A stretch of DNA of 64,000 bases from Paraburkholderia bannensis NBRC 103871 (GTDB lineage: Bacteria > Pseudomonadota > Gammaproteobacteria > Burkholderiales > Burkholderiaceae), in contig NZ_BAYA01000017.1 in NCBI RefSeq assembly GCF_000685015.1, positions 62,001 to 126,000 on the forward strand, written 5' to 3'. The notes beneath the pieces were generated by a model. It was given only the letters and a program-made list of their open reading frames with translations, had not been told where the DNA came from and made no database searches. The position numbers and the translations under genes are program-made. Below, piece after piece: positions 8,155-16,281 of the stretch. Within the stretch, counting starts at the first letter, position 1; each line of letters starts with the position of its first letter.

Positions 8155-9186
8155 GTGTCCTTGCTCATCGGCTCCGATCGTCCCGCTACGCGCCCGCAGA
8201 TCTTCATGGCCGGCTTCCAGCCTACCCATGCGGAGCCCTCAGTCGTCGAGTGGCTTTTGCATGACGATCAGGTCATGCGCGAGTGCTTTGGCCACGCCAC
8301 CGGCATCCTCAAGTTCGTCACGGGCGCGGCATTCACGACGGTGACGCTGCTCGACGCCGCGCATCAGCACTTTTGCGGCGACCTGGACACGCTGGTCGCG
8401 AACACGCCGCGCGACAGCTCGCTGAGCGAGCACGCGTTGCGTAACGGCGGCGTGTTTGTCGTCGAGGACACGCGCGAGCGCGCCGACGTGCAGGGCTGCG
8501 ATCTCGTGCAGTATCCGCCGCACGTGCGCTTTTTCGCGGGCGTGCCGATCCGCTTGCCGGACGGCGAGCCGATTGGCGCGCTCTGCGCCATGGATCCCGC
8601 GCCGCGCCGCATGGATGCGAATGCGCGCGGCGTGCTGCGCCACCTGGGCGAAATGATCGAGAACGATCTGCGCCTGCGCATGGCGTCCGCCGTCGATCCG
8701 CTCACGCAGCTGTTCAACCGCCGCAGCACGCTGGAGAGCGTACATCACCGCTGGCAGGACACGCCGGACGGCGAGGGCGTCGGCTCAGTGATGGTCGATA
8801 TCGACTGGTTCAAGCAGTACAACGACACCTATGGCCATCCGGCGGGCGATGGCTGCCTGCGCGCGGTCGCGGAAGTGCTGCGCGAGGCCGCCGAAGAACA
8901 CAACATGATCGCGGGCCGCGTGGGCGGCGAAGAGTTCGCGCTGCTGCTGACGGGCGTCGAACGCGCGGAGCTGGGCTTTGCGCTGGAGCGCGTGCGCGCG
9001 GGCGTGGAGCGGCTGGGCATCGAGCATCGCGGCTCGCCGCTTGGCGTCGTCACGCTGAGCATGGGCGCGACGCACACGTGGCGCAATGCGCCGTCCGATC
9101 ATGGCTATCGCGATGCGTTCTGCGTGGCCGACGACGCGCTCTATGAGGCCAAGAAAGACGGGCGCAACTGCGTGCGGTTCGCCTGA
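8155..9186 (+). CDS. soluble GAF-GGDEF diguanylate cyclase
   Basis: This 343-residue cytoplasmic protein has an N-terminal GAF sensor (about residues 20-165, with the FFAGVPIRLPDGEPIGALCAMD core) joined to a GGDEF domain (from about 178). VDIDWFKQYNDTYGHPAGD and an intact GGEEF near residue 257 are visible, so cyclic-di-GMP synthesis is expected. The RxxD inhibitory site five residues ahead of GGEEF is missing, unlike in the cyclase at 4831. The GTG at 8155 gives the longest frame; ATG 8206 is the alternative, and neither has a clear ribosome site. The ligand of the GAF domain is unknown. Confidence 0.85.
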   Translation: MSLLIGSDRPATRPQIFMAGFQPTHAEPSVVEWLLHDDQVMRECFGHATGILKFVTGAAFTTVTLLDAAHQHFCGDLDTLVANTPRDSSLSEHALRNGGVFVVEDTRERADVQGCDLVQYPPHVRFFAGVPIRLPDGEPIGALCAMDPAPRRMDANARGVLRHLGEMIENDLRLRMASAVDPLTQLFNRRSTLESVHHRWQDTPDGEGVGSVMVDIDWFKQYNDTYGHPAGDGCLRAVAEVLREAAEEHNMIAGRVGGEEFALLLTGVERAELGFALERVRAGVERLGIEHRGSPLGVVTLSMGATHTWRNAPSDHGYRDAFCVADDALYEAKKDGRNCVRFA

Positions 9187-9218
9187 AAAAACGGCGCGCC
9201 CGGCAAACCGGTCGCGCC
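9186..9218 (-). terminator. terminator downstream of the ABC exporter gene
   Basis: On the minus strand a GGCGCG...CGCGCC hairpin with an inner CCGG pairing is followed by six T. It sits just after the stop of the ABC gene and may also stop plus-strand transcription from the cyclase. Confidence 0.7.
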
Positions 9219-9239
9219 AAACAGCTCAAACCAAACGAC

Positions 9240-11024
9240 TCAGGCGCGCGCGGGCAATTCTCCCGACGTCATCTCGAACTGGAGCGCAGCAAGCTGCGCA
9301 TAGAGCGGCGAGCTATGCAGCAGCTCCGCGTGCCGGCCTTGCGCGACGATGCGGCCATGCTCCATCACGACGATGCGATCGGCCTGCTGCACAGTGGCCA
9401 GACGATGCGCGATCACGAGCGTCGTGCGGTTCAGCGCGGCGTTGTCGAGCGCCGTTTGCACGAGCCGCTCGCTGGCCGCGTCGAGCGCGCTGGTGGCCTC
9501 GTCGAGCAGCAGGATCGGCGGGTTCTTCAGGATCGCGCGTGCAATCGCCAGGCGCTGGCGCTGGCCACCCGAGAGGCGCACGCCGCGTTCGCCAAGGAAG
9601 GTATCGTAGCCTTGCGGCAAGGCCTCGATGAACTCTGCCGCAGCGGCCATCCCGGCGGCGCGCTGGACTTCGGCGAGACTCGCATCCGGCATGCCGTAAC
9701 GAATGTTGTCGAGCACGCTGCCCGAAAAGATCACCGACTCCTGCAGCACCACGCCAATCGATTGACGCAGCGCGTTGAGCGATACCTGCTGCGTGGGCAC
9801 GCCATTAATCAGGATCTGGCCGGCTTGCGGGTCGTAAAAGCGCAGCAGCAATTGAAACAGCGTGGTTTTGCCCGCGCCCGAAGGCCCGACCAGCGCCACA
9901 TGCTCGCCTGGCCGCACATCGAGCGTGAAGCCAGCCAGCGCGGCGACGCCGGGTCGCGACGGATAAGAAAAGCTCACGTTGTCGAAGCGGATCCCTTCGC
10001 CCTGTGCGGGCAGCGGCACGGTCGTTGCGGCTTCAACGACCGGCGAGCGCGCGCCCAGCAATTGCAACAGGCGTTCGGTGGCGCCGGCGGCGCGTTGCAG
10101 GTCGCCCCAGACTTCGGCAACCGCGCCGACGGCGCCCGCCGTGAACACCGCGTAGAGGATGAACTGGGACAACTGGCCCGCCGTCATGCGCCCGGCCAGC
10201 ACCGACTGCGCGCCCAGCCACAGCACGAACACGATGGCGGCGAACACGAACACGATGACCACGGCAGTCAGGCCGGCCCGTGCGCGAATCCGCGTGAGTG
10301 CAGTTTCAAACGCTGTTTCGACCGCGCCGCCAAAGCGGCGCGTTTCGTAGCCTTCCTGCGTGTACGACTGCACGGTCGGCATGGCGTTGAGCACTTCGCC
10401 CGCGAGTGCGCTGGCATTGGCGACCTTGTCCTGGCTCGCGCGCGAAAGCTTGCGCACCCGCCTGCCGAAAATGACGATGGGCGCGACCACGACCACCAGC
10501 GTCGCAATGATGTAGCCGGACAGCACGGGACTCGTCGTGACCAGCATCGTTACGCCGCCGATCGTCAGCAACGCATTGCGCAAGCCGAGCGACAGGCTCG
10601 TGCCCACCACGGCCTGGATCAGCGTCGTGTCGGTGGTCAGGCGCGAAAGGACTTCGCCGGTCTGGGTGGTTTCGAAGAACTCGGGGCTCATGCGCATGAC
10701 GTGGTCGTAGACCGTGCGGCGCAGATCGGCGGTGACGCGCTCGCCCAGCCACGACACCCAGTAGAACCGCAGCGCGGTCGCCGCCGCGAGAACCAGCGAG
10801 ACGATAAAAAGCGCAATGAAATAGCGATCGATATGCGTGCGCTCGCCGCTGGCAAAGCCCCGGTCGATCAGGTACTTGAACGCGACGGGCAACGCCAGCG
10901 TCGCGCCCGCCGAGGTCAGGAGCGCGAGAAAAGCGAGCGCCCAGCGTCCGGCATAAGGCCGCAGAAAAGGGGCAAGTGCGAACAGCGGGGCAATACGTCT
11001 GGAGCGGGGAGCAGCATCGGGCAT
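9240..11024 (-). CDS. ABC exporter, fused membrane and ATPase domains (MsbA/multidrug type)
   Basis: This is a 594-residue half-transporter. Six membrane helices span about residues 20-310. The ATPase domain carries Walker A GPSGAGKTT near 376, signature LSGGQRQR near 481 and Walker B ILLLDEATSALD near 503, followed by the H-loop VIAHR. It would work as a homodimer exporting lipid or a hydrophobic compound. Substrate is not deducible. ATG 11024 is preferred to the in-frame TTG 21 bp upstream because AAGGA lies 7 bp before it. It is a single gene, divergent from the glycine riboswitch. Confidence 0.9.
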   Translation of the reverse strand: MPDAAPRSRRIAPLFALAPFLRPYAGRWALAFLALLTSAGATLALPVAFKYLIDRGFASGERTHIDRYFIALFIVSLVLAAATALRFYWVSWLGERVTADLRRTVYDHVMRMSPEFFETTQTGEVLSRLTTDTTLIQAVVGTSLSLGLRNALLTIGGVTMLVTTSPVLSGYIIATLVVVVAPIVIFGRRVRKLSRASQDKVANASALAGEVLNAMPTVQSYTQEGYETRRFGGAVETAFETALTRIRARAGLTAVVIVFVFAAIVFVLWLGAQSVLAGRMTAGQLSQFILYAVFTAGAVGAVAEVWGDLQRAAGATERLLQLLGARSPVVEAATTVPLPAQGEGIRFDNVSFSYPSRPGVAALAGFTLDVRPGEHVALVGPSGAGKTTLFQLLLRFYDPQAGQILINGVPTQQVSLNALRQSIGVVLQESVIFSGSVLDNIRYGMPDASLAEVQRAAGMAAAAEFIEALPQGYDTFLGERGVRLSGGQRQRLAIARAILKNPPILLLDEATSALDAASERLVQTALDNAALNRTTLVIAHRLATVQQADRIVVMEHGRIVAQGRHAELLHSSPLYAQLAALQFEMTSGELPARA

Positions 11025-11181
11025 GAAGAGTCCTTGCCGTGGCAAAGGGAGGTCGAATAGAGGCTGGACGTACGGTATGGGTGCAGCAGCGGGCGCGGCA
11101 GCGGTGATTATCGTTCAATGCGCGCGCGGACAGCTTTCAGTCAACATGCAGTTTGGTTGCTGTTAGCTTGTCGTTAGCAAT

Positions 11182-11211
11182 TTGACATGAACGTGCCGCG
11201 ACACCCATAAT
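11182..11211 (+). promoter_or_regulatory. sigma70 promoter driving the glycine riboswitch transcript
   Basis: Perfect -35 TTGACA at 11182-11187, 18-bp spacer, and -10 CATAAT at 11206-11211. The predicted start near 11219 places the riboswitch at the very 5' end of the RNA. Confidence 0.75.
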
Positions 11212-11221
11212 TGCGCCGAAT

Positions 11222-11430
11222 CTTTCGTGGGAGAGAGAGGCAACAAGGCCTCCGCCGAAGGCGCAAGCTCCCGGAATCGCTCAGGCACACGTACCACGAA
11301 AGAATTTCGCCGACTGGAGAGAGGTCGCGATTCATGCGCTGTTTGCGCACCTGATCGTGGCCCACCGAAGGGGCAGGCTCGCGCGCGAGCTGAAACTCTC
11401 AGGTAAAAGGACAGAGGGAGAGGCGTACAA
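11222..11430 (+). ncRNA. tandem glycine riboswitch
   Basis: Two glycine-aptamer-like modules lie head to tail. The first (11222-11302) is closed by a perfect 9-bp P1 stem, CTTTCGTGG / CCACGAAAG, and contains GGGAGAG, CGCCGAAGGCGCAAGCTCCC and CTCAGGC. The second (from about 11312) has CTGGAGAG, CACCGAAGGGGCA and the hallmark CTCTCAGGTAAAAGGACAGAGGG. A bulged hairpin around 11428-11450, followed by a T/C-rich stretch, could be the expression platform. It precedes the TRIC-type channel gene by about 110 bp. Glycine riboswitches ahead of this transporter family are known in proteobacteria, and glycine is expected to alter expression of that gene. Confidence 0.9.
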
Positions 11431-11540
11431 GGCAGGCCCGAAATCCGCCTTGTTCTTTCTCCGTTCCTTATGCAATTTCCCCCGTTTTTCCGCACGTTTT
11501 TCCCCATCTTGGGTTCTTTGCTGCCGTTCGATTCGTCGAG

Positions 11541-12191
11541 GTGCGCAGCATGCTGAATCTCATCTATCTCGTCGCCATTGCCGCCGAAGCGATGACAGGT
11601 GCGCTCGCCGCGCGCCGCCGCAACCTCGATGTGTTTGGCGTGCTTGTGATCGCCTTTGTGACGGCGCTGGGCGGCGGAACCGTACGCGATATTTTTCTCG
11701 GCCATTTCCCGGTCGCGTGGACACAGCATCCCGGTTATCTCTACCTCGTGCTGTCCGCGGGCTTGCTGACGACGCTCATCGCGCCTTATCTGCGGCACTT
11801 GCGCGAGATTTTTCTGGTTCTCGACGCCATGGGGCTGATGGCGTTCACGCTGATCGGCTGCAATGTGGCGCTGACGATGGGGTATTCCGTGCCGGTCGTG
11901 ATGATCGCGGGCATGGTGACGGGCGTCTTCGGCGGCGTGCTGCGCGATGTGCTGTGCAATCGCGTGCCCGTCGTATTCCAGCGCGAACTCTATGCGAGCG
12001 TGTCGCTGCTAGCTGGCGGTCTCTTTCTGCTGCTGCGCGCCGCTGGTGTCGACCAGGACATGAATACCGCGATCAGTTTCGCGCTGGGTCTGGGCTTGCG
12101 TCTACTCGCTATATGGCGGGGCTGGCACCTGCCCGTATTCGAAGCGGAAGACGGGCCCGGAGCGAATCCGCGTGGCGCACATCATGAATAA
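11541..12191 (+). CDS. TRIC/UPF0126 trimeric channel, glycine-transporter-type
   Basis: The 216-residue membrane protein consists of two homologous three-helix repeats plus a seventh helix. Each repeat carries the conserved glycine-rich turn: ALGGGTVRDIFLG near residue 50 and FGGVLRDVLCNRVP near 135. This is the bacterial TRIC (YadS/YicG) family, also annotated as glycine transporter. The upstream glycine riboswitch supports a role in glycine movement, probably uptake or efflux to balance a glycine excess; direction is not shown. The start codon of the next gene lies inside its last codons. Confidence 0.88.
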   Translation: MRSMLNLIYLVAIAAEAMTGALAARRRNLDVFGVLVIAFVTALGGGTVRDIFLGHFPVAWTQHPGYLYLVLSAGLLTTLIAPYLRHLREIFLVLDAMGLMAFTLIGCNVALTMGYSVPVVMIAGMVTGVFGGVLRDVLCNRVPVVFQRELYASVSLLAGGLFLLLRAAGVDQDMNTAISFALGLGLRLLAIWRGWHLPVFEAEDGPGANPRGAHHE

Positions 12192-12609
12192 GCCCGTATT
12201 CAGGGGCCTTGGTGCAACCGCGGCTGCTTGCGCCGTGTTGCTCTTTCACGCGGCGGCGGCCGAGGCCAGGCAATGGCATCTGCTGTCACACGATCAAGGC
12301 GCAACCATCTATTACGATGCCGCGTCCATTTCCACCGATCGCGGCGTCGTGAAAGTGTGGACACGCACGGACTTCGACCCGCCCAATCTCATCGGCGCAA
12401 AAAAGGAAACCGACGACCGCGCGCTATTCGCATTCCGCTGCCGCGCGCGCGAGGTCGGACTGGCGAGCCTGCTGGCCTACGATATCGACGGCAACGAAAT
12501 TGCGCGCGCCAACGAATCGACGATCCGCTTCGAGCAGGTCGAGCCGCTCGGGCCCGCCAGGGCGCTCATGAAAATCGCGTGCGGCTCACTGTTTTCCGCA
12601 CAGCAATAG
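12184..12609 (+). CDS. secreted surface-adhesin-E-like protein
   Basis: This 141-residue protein has an N-terminal signal peptide (cleavage near AAAEA-RQW). A small beta-rich domain with the W-x-L-L...YYD-x-x-S pattern and two cysteines follows. It resembles the surface-adhesin protein E family of small periplasmic or outer-surface proteins; function in this group is poorly known. ATG 12184 is chosen over an in-frame GTG at 12172. It overlaps the 3' end of the channel gene by 8 bp, so it is probably translationally coupled and under the same riboswitch. Its 3' end overlaps the convergent TAXI gene by 24 bp. Confidence 0.7.
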   Translation: MNKPVFRGLGATAAACAVLLFHAAAAEARQWHLLSHDQGATIYYDAASISTDRGVVKVWTRTDFDPPNLIGAKKETDDRALFAFRCRAREVGLASLLAYDIDGNEIARANESTIRFEQVEPLGPARALMKIACGSLFSAQQ

Positions 12610-13689
12610 CACGCGTTCCTGATCCGTACAGGGCCGCCCGTTGCTGGACTGCGTCGTGGCGGCGCGCGGGGCGCCCGTGCCTGCCGCCGCCTGCACCGCG
12701 GCGCGATGCGCGAAACACGCCTTCAATTGCCGCTCGACGGGCCGATAGTATTGCCAGCCCTTGCCGAGTCCGGGCAATTCGAGCTTCACCTGTTTCCACT
12801 TCGGATGGCCGTGCTCCTGGAGGTTGTCGAAGTTCGCGCACAGCGAATCGGCGAAGCGCTTCAGGTTGCCGACGGTATCGCGCAGGTTGTAGTCGTAGGT
12901 GACGAGAAACGCCTTGACCGTCCAGGTCGGCACGTCTTCCTTCAACCAGTTCGGGTAGCTCGATGTGTGGATCGTCGCCGGGAAATACGTCTGCTTTGCG
13001 CGCGCCGTTTCAGGCGCATTCGGATCGACGCGCAGGAAGCGGATCTGTTGCAGCAGGTTGGGATCCATGTCGGTGAAGAGCTTGGCGGGCTGCCCGGCGA
13101 CGATGATCGCCACGTCGATCTTCTTGACGATCAGCGCGGCCAGCGCATCTTCATTGCTCAGGTGCTGCGCGTTCTGCTCGGGAATCGTCTGGCCGAACAT
13201 CAGGCGATACAGCGTCGAGGCCGATTGCGCCGTGCCGCTGCCGATCAGGCCGACGCTGATCGTCTTGTCCTTGATCTCGTTGATCGTCTTCATCGGCGAG
13301 TCGTTACGTACGACGAAATAAATTTCCTCGTCGTAGAGCGGCATGATGAGACGCAGCGGGCGGATTGTCGTGCCCGCGTCCTGGTTGCCGGAATTGGCCA
13401 TGTCGACATAGGCCTGGTAGACATCGGACTGCACGAGCGCGAGCTTCACGCCCGGTTCGAAGCGCATGCGCTGCACGTTTTCCGCCGAGCCTTTCGAGGG
13501 CAGCACTTCCAGGTCGATGCCCGCGGGCTGCGCGACCCATTTCGAGAGATCCTGGCCGATCTGGATGTAGGTGCCGCGCTCGGGCCCGGTGGTGATCTTG
13601 TAGTGCGCGTCCGGGGCGGCGGCGACGGCGAGCGTCGAGGAAAGCAGGGCGACCAGGCCCGCCAGTGCCGCTAGAGTCGTCTTCAGCAT
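12586..13689 (-). CDS. TAXI-family TRAP transporter solute-binding protein
   Basis: This 367-residue periplasmic protein has a signal peptide (MLKTTLAALAGLVALL, cleavage after AVAAA). It then shows the TAXI-type N-terminal motif TGPERGTYIQIGQDLSKWV and SKGSAENVQRM. It is a type 2 periplasmic binding fold that normally delivers a carboxylate, such as glutamate or another organic acid, to a TRAP permease. No TRAP membrane gene is nearby, so it is an orphan receptor or works with a distant permease. A longer frame exists, but ATG 13689, preceded by GGGAGAGAGAC, fits the signal peptide. The C-terminal Cys-containing tail is an addition to the fold. Confidence 0.8.
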   Translation of the reverse strand: MLKTTLAALAGLVALLSSTLAVAAAPDAHYKITTGPERGTYIQIGQDLSKWVAQPAGIDLEVLPSKGSAENVQRMRFEPGVKLALVQSDVYQAYVDMANSGNQDAGTTIRPLRLIMPLYDEEIYFVVRNDSPMKTINEIKDKTISVGLIGSGTAQSASTLYRLMFGQTIPEQNAQHLSNEDALAALIVKKIDVAIIVAGQPAKLFTDMDPNLLQQIRFLRVDPNAPETARAKQTYFPATIHTSSYPNWLKEDVPTWTVKAFLVTYDYNLRDTVGNLKRFADSLCANFDNLQEHGHPKWKQVKLELPGLGKGWQYYRPVERQLKACFAHRAAVQAAAGTGAPRAATTQSSNGRPCTDQERVLLLCGKQ

Positions 13690-13747
13690 GTCTCTCTCCC
13701 GCTGGGGATGTGATGGAAGGCAGACTTCGAGAACCGAGAAAACCGCG

Positions 13748-14776
13748 TCAATGCCCGGCGCCGGATGGCGTGGCGGGCTTCCAGCCGTTTTGCAGGATGG
13801 CGCGCTGGCGCGCATCGACGGCGTTGTCGTTGTTGGCAGAATTCGTGGCCGGATTCGTGACCGGATTGGTAGCTGGATTCGTGGCCGGGTTCGTTGCGTT
13901 CGTCGTCGTGGCCGCAGCGGCTGAAGCGCGCGGCGCCCAGGCTGTCGAGAGGATCGCGCGCTCCATCAGCGATTGCGCCTGCTGGCTGCTCGAATCGATC
14001 GCAAGGGCTTCGGACGCCTGTTGCTGCACGCAGGCCCAGTCGTGCTGGGTCGCGCAGCGATCCGCGTTTTGCAGGACGCTGTCGCGTTGCTGTTCGCGTG
14101 TTGCGATATCGCGCTGGATTGCGCGCGCGTCGTCATTGCCCGCGTCGCGTGAGAGGGCGGCTTCGTCCGCGGCCTTTGCGTCAGACAAATTGTGGGTCGC
14201 GAGGCTCGCATGCGCGGCCCGCAAGCTGTCGGGCACGTCCTTGAATTGGGGCACGGCGACCGGCCTGGGGATATCGGCTTGTTGCGTGGTGTCGGCGGCG
14301 CCGGTGTTGGCGCTGTTGCCCGATTGCGCTGCGTTCTTCGTGAGCTGGCGCGGAAGGTACGGCAGGATCGAGCCGACCAGCGAGTGAATGCCGGGCGCGT
14401 CGCTCGCATCGTCGGCCTTGCGGTTGCCGCCCAGCATCAGGTACGCGGCATAGGCGAGCGCGAGGAACAGCAGCACCAGCATCACCACCTTGGGAAAGCT
14501 GCGTCGCTCGATCTGGCCCGGCGAGGTTTCGTGCTCGATCATCGGGTGTTGCTGGAATTCGGGCTTTACCGCGGGGTGATCGAAGGCCGGTGCGGCAGGC
14601 GCTGTGGACGGGCCTTGAGCGAGCGCCCCGGAGCGCGAGCGCACGCGCAGTGCGGCTCTTTCGAGTGGACGCTTCGCGCCGCAGTACGGGCAGGTATCGA
14701 CGTACTCCTTGAGCACGCCGCCACAGTGCTTGCACGCTGCGGGGAAATGCTGGTCACGAATAGTCTGAGCAGACAT
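13748..14776 (-). CDS. zinc-ribbon single-pass membrane protein with NPAT repeat tail
   Basis: The product is 342 residues. An N-terminal zinc ribbon (CKHCGG ... CPYCG, about residues 14-37) precedes a ~60-residue linker and one membrane helix (VVMLVLLFLALAYAAYLML). A long hydrophilic, probably periplasmic part follows. That part has a TPR-like stretch with the motif CATQHDWACVQQQASEALAID, then the low-complexity repeat TNPATNPATNPVTNPATN encoded by 12-bp repeats. Function unknown. A related motif occurs in the membrane protein at 37158. It is 58 bp downstream of the TAXI gene start, so the two may share a transcript. Confidence 0.7.
   Translation of the reverse strand: MSAQTIRDQHFPAACKHCGGVLKEYVDTCPYCGAKRPLERAALRVRSRSGALAQGPSTAPAAPAFDHPAVKPEFQQHPMIEHETSPGQIERRSFPKVVMLVLLFLALAYAAYLMLGGNRKADDASDAPGIHSLVGSILPYLPRQLTKNAAQSGNSANTGAADTTQQADIPRPVAVPQFKDVPDSLRAAHASLATHNLSDAKAADEAALSRDAGNDDARAIQRDIATREQQRDSVLQNADRCATQHDWACVQQQASEALAIDSSSQQAQSLMERAILSTAWAPRASAAAATTTNATNPATNPATNPVTNPATNSANNDNAVDARQRAILQNGWKPATPSGAGH
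13839..13898. repeat. five 12-bp tandem repeats encoding NPAT units
   Basis: Degenerate 12-mers (GGATTCGTGGCC type) encode T-N-P-A on the minus strand. Changes in copy number would stay in frame. Confidence 0.75.
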
Positions 14777-15160
14777 GCTGTAGCCCCACCGTGATGGCGA
14801 TGCCATTTCGGCATGCTCAGGATCGTCGTTGATGCGACCGGCGAGCGATTCGCGGAACACGATCTACATGCGCAGGAAAGCCTGAAAGCGGCGGGGCCGC
14901 ACCGGGCACAGCCGCTTGAAGAAAATATGGGTGGTTTCCCACATTGCGTCAATCGCCGTTGTTACCTACCGCACATAAGCGTTGCACCAATGCGGGGTGG
15001 CGGCTTGAAGCACAGCGACATACGGTGCAGGAAATCAGGGGCGCACGGCATTGCTCATAGGAATCGGCCTGCGTTGCGATGCTTCCCCGCTGTCCTGAAG
15101 CCGCGTGCCCAATCCAGTAATTTTCCGCTGATCCGTTTTGCCATCCACGCAATTAAATCT

Positions 15161-15172
15161 GCAAACGTTTGC
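15161..15172. promoter_or_regulatory. palindrome GCAAACGTTTGC, LacI/PurR-like operator
   Basis: Perfect 12-bp palindrome identical to the core of the PurR-type operator (CGCAAACGTTTGCG). It lies about 70 bp upstream of the candidate promoter at 15239-15246. A near copy occurs at 16059, and the AAACGTTT core occurs again upstream of pgaA. Confidence 0.5.
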
Positions 15173-15238
15173 TCCCAATATATAAACAAATGATCCGAAA
15201 ATTCATATTTGCGTGCTGTGATAAGCAGTCCATCCTAT

Positions 15239-15376
15239 GCTAGGATTTTTTATTGAAGTTTCAGTGTTTTAACAGGTTCCAGTGCTGGTTCCGGCGGCAA
15301 TCGGCCATGCGTCCGGTGCCGGAAAACTGCGCGTACGAGGGCTGCCGCGTCACCACATGCGGCGGCCTTTTTTGTG
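15239..15376 (+). ncRNA. candidate small RNA ending at an intrinsic terminator
   Basis: An extended -10 (TGCTAGGAT, 15238-15246) could start an RNA near 15253. The segment contains paired GGTTCC elements and a CCGGTGCCGG self-complementary stretch. It ends at a GC-rich stem (15340-15367) followed by six T. It carries no convincing open reading frame. An alternative reading is that ATCCTA-TGC-TAGGAT followed by T5 is itself a weak terminator. Confidence 0.35.
15340..15373 (+). terminator. Rho-independent terminator
   Basis: Stem GGCTGCCGC / GCGGCGGCC (one T-G pair) with a 10-nt loop, followed by TTTTTT. No protein gene ends just upstream, so it must end an untranslated RNA or a read-through transcript. 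Confidence 0.75.
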
Positions 15377-15460
15377 CGCGCAGGCGCAATGCTCATAAAA
15401 CATAAATCAGATTGGCCTCATGCCCGCGCGCGTCGCGGGTAGAGAAGGCCACAATAAAAA

Positions 15461-15910
15461 ATGAAAGCGACCGAATACATGTTTCGTTTCCCGGGGTGTG
15501 GAAACGAACCGTCGCGTTACAGCGTGATCGTGCTGCAGGGTGTCAGTGTGACGTTTATTCGAATCGGCTCTGCGCAGAAGCCGTTTTCGCTGCTGGTGCC
15601 GAGAGCGCACGACGCAACGTTTGCGCACGTACGTGCGGAAGATCTTGCAAGACTGGCCATCGCGCAGGCGATCTGCGCTGAACTGCTGGAGGCCGACGTG
15701 GCGCACGCGCTCGACCTGGACGTTCACGGCCCACTCTGGGACGGCGAACTGGACGCCGGGCAATGGCAGCACGACACGGCTGAACCGGTGCTGGAAGCCG
15801 CGCCCGCCGTGGCGCAGACCCCTGCTGCGCCGCCCGTCGTCCCGCGTCACGCAGAGTCTGGCAGCACGATCTTCGACGTGGACTTTGCCGCCACGGCTGC
15901 TGCGCCTTGA
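15461..15910 (+). CDS. hypothetical protein upstream of bcsD
   Basis: This is a 149-residue frame starting ATG, with no signal peptide or membrane helix. The N-terminal two thirds look like a small folded domain (VIVLQGVSVTFIRIG ... AIAQAICAELLEADVAHALDLDV). The C-terminal third is Ala/Pro-rich and ends in an acidic-hydrophobic tip (STIFDVDFAA). I do not recognise the family. It is flanked on both sides by AAACGTTT palindromes and lies ahead of the cellulose operon, so co-function is possible. The opposite strand has an open frame too, but its protein is Arg-rich and looks spurious. Confidence 0.5.
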   Translation: MKATEYMFRFPGCGNEPSRYSVIVLQGVSVTFIRIGSAQKPFSLLVPRAHDATFAHVRAEDLARLAIAQAICAELLEADVAHALDLDVHGPLWDGELDAGQWQHDTAEPVLEAAPAVAQTPAAPPVVPRHAESGSTIFDVDFAATAAAP

Positions 15911-16281
15911 CGGAGTCTTCGCCGGGCCAAGGGCGGGCGCAATAGGGACGCAAGAGCGGCGCAAGAGGGACACACAACCCGCACAAACCCGGTTACTCGT
16001 CTGATGAATATGACAATGCGTTACGGCGTCGATACTTTCGACATGCCCCCTTTAACTCGCAAACGTTTTCCCTGATTAATTTGTCGCGTACGAGTGACAG
16101 ATTGTTCGCTTCCGTACAAATTTAAAAATAAAAACCGGATGAATAAAAAGTATAATCCGGCGCGCGCCACGTTTGTGATCATTGCGCACGCCGCCGGTCA
16201 CTGCCCAAGTGGTGCTCCAGGCCGTTTTCCAAGTTCCGCAGTCGCAAAGTGCGCCGCCCGCAAGGGCGCATCGATAAACCC
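15911..16281 (+). promoter_or_regulatory. leader and promoter region of the cellulose operon
   Basis: This 371-bp gene-free stretch is clearly AT-rich between 16040 and 16160. It contains the inverted repeat GTCGA-TACTT-TCGAC (16028-16042), the operator-like GCAAACGTTTTC (16059-16070) and a perfect -10 TATAAT (16151-16156) without a good -35. A missing -35 next to an operator-like site would suit activator-dependent transcription. The leader to bcsD would be about 120 nt. Confidence 0.55.
16059..16070. promoter_or_regulatory. second AAACGTTT operator-like site, upstream of bcsD
   Basis: GCAAACGTTTTC differs from the 15161 palindrome by one base and lies about 80 bp upstream of the TATAAT of the cellulose operon. 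Confidence 0.45.

Larger units (their letters stand above)
14777..15460. other. 684-bp intergenic region upstream of the cellulose cluster
   Basis: It contains a 12-bp palindrome (15161), an AT-rich stretch with an extended -10 (15239-15246), a possible short RNA ending at a strong terminator (15373), and otherwise no coding potential that I can support. The left half carries the promoter of the zinc-ribbon gene. Confidence 0.5.

Noticed and set aside
7749..8207. 152-residue minus-strand frame (and an overlapping plus frame) between the purine permease and the GAF-GGDEF gene
   Set aside because: Composition is unlike neighbouring genes, it overlaps the probable promoters and the start of the GAF-GGDEF gene, and shows no recognisable domain.
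15617..15629. CGCAACGTTTGCG inside the 15461 gene as a further AAACGTTT site
   Set aside because: It lacks one A, so the core and symmetry differ, and it lies in coding sequence.
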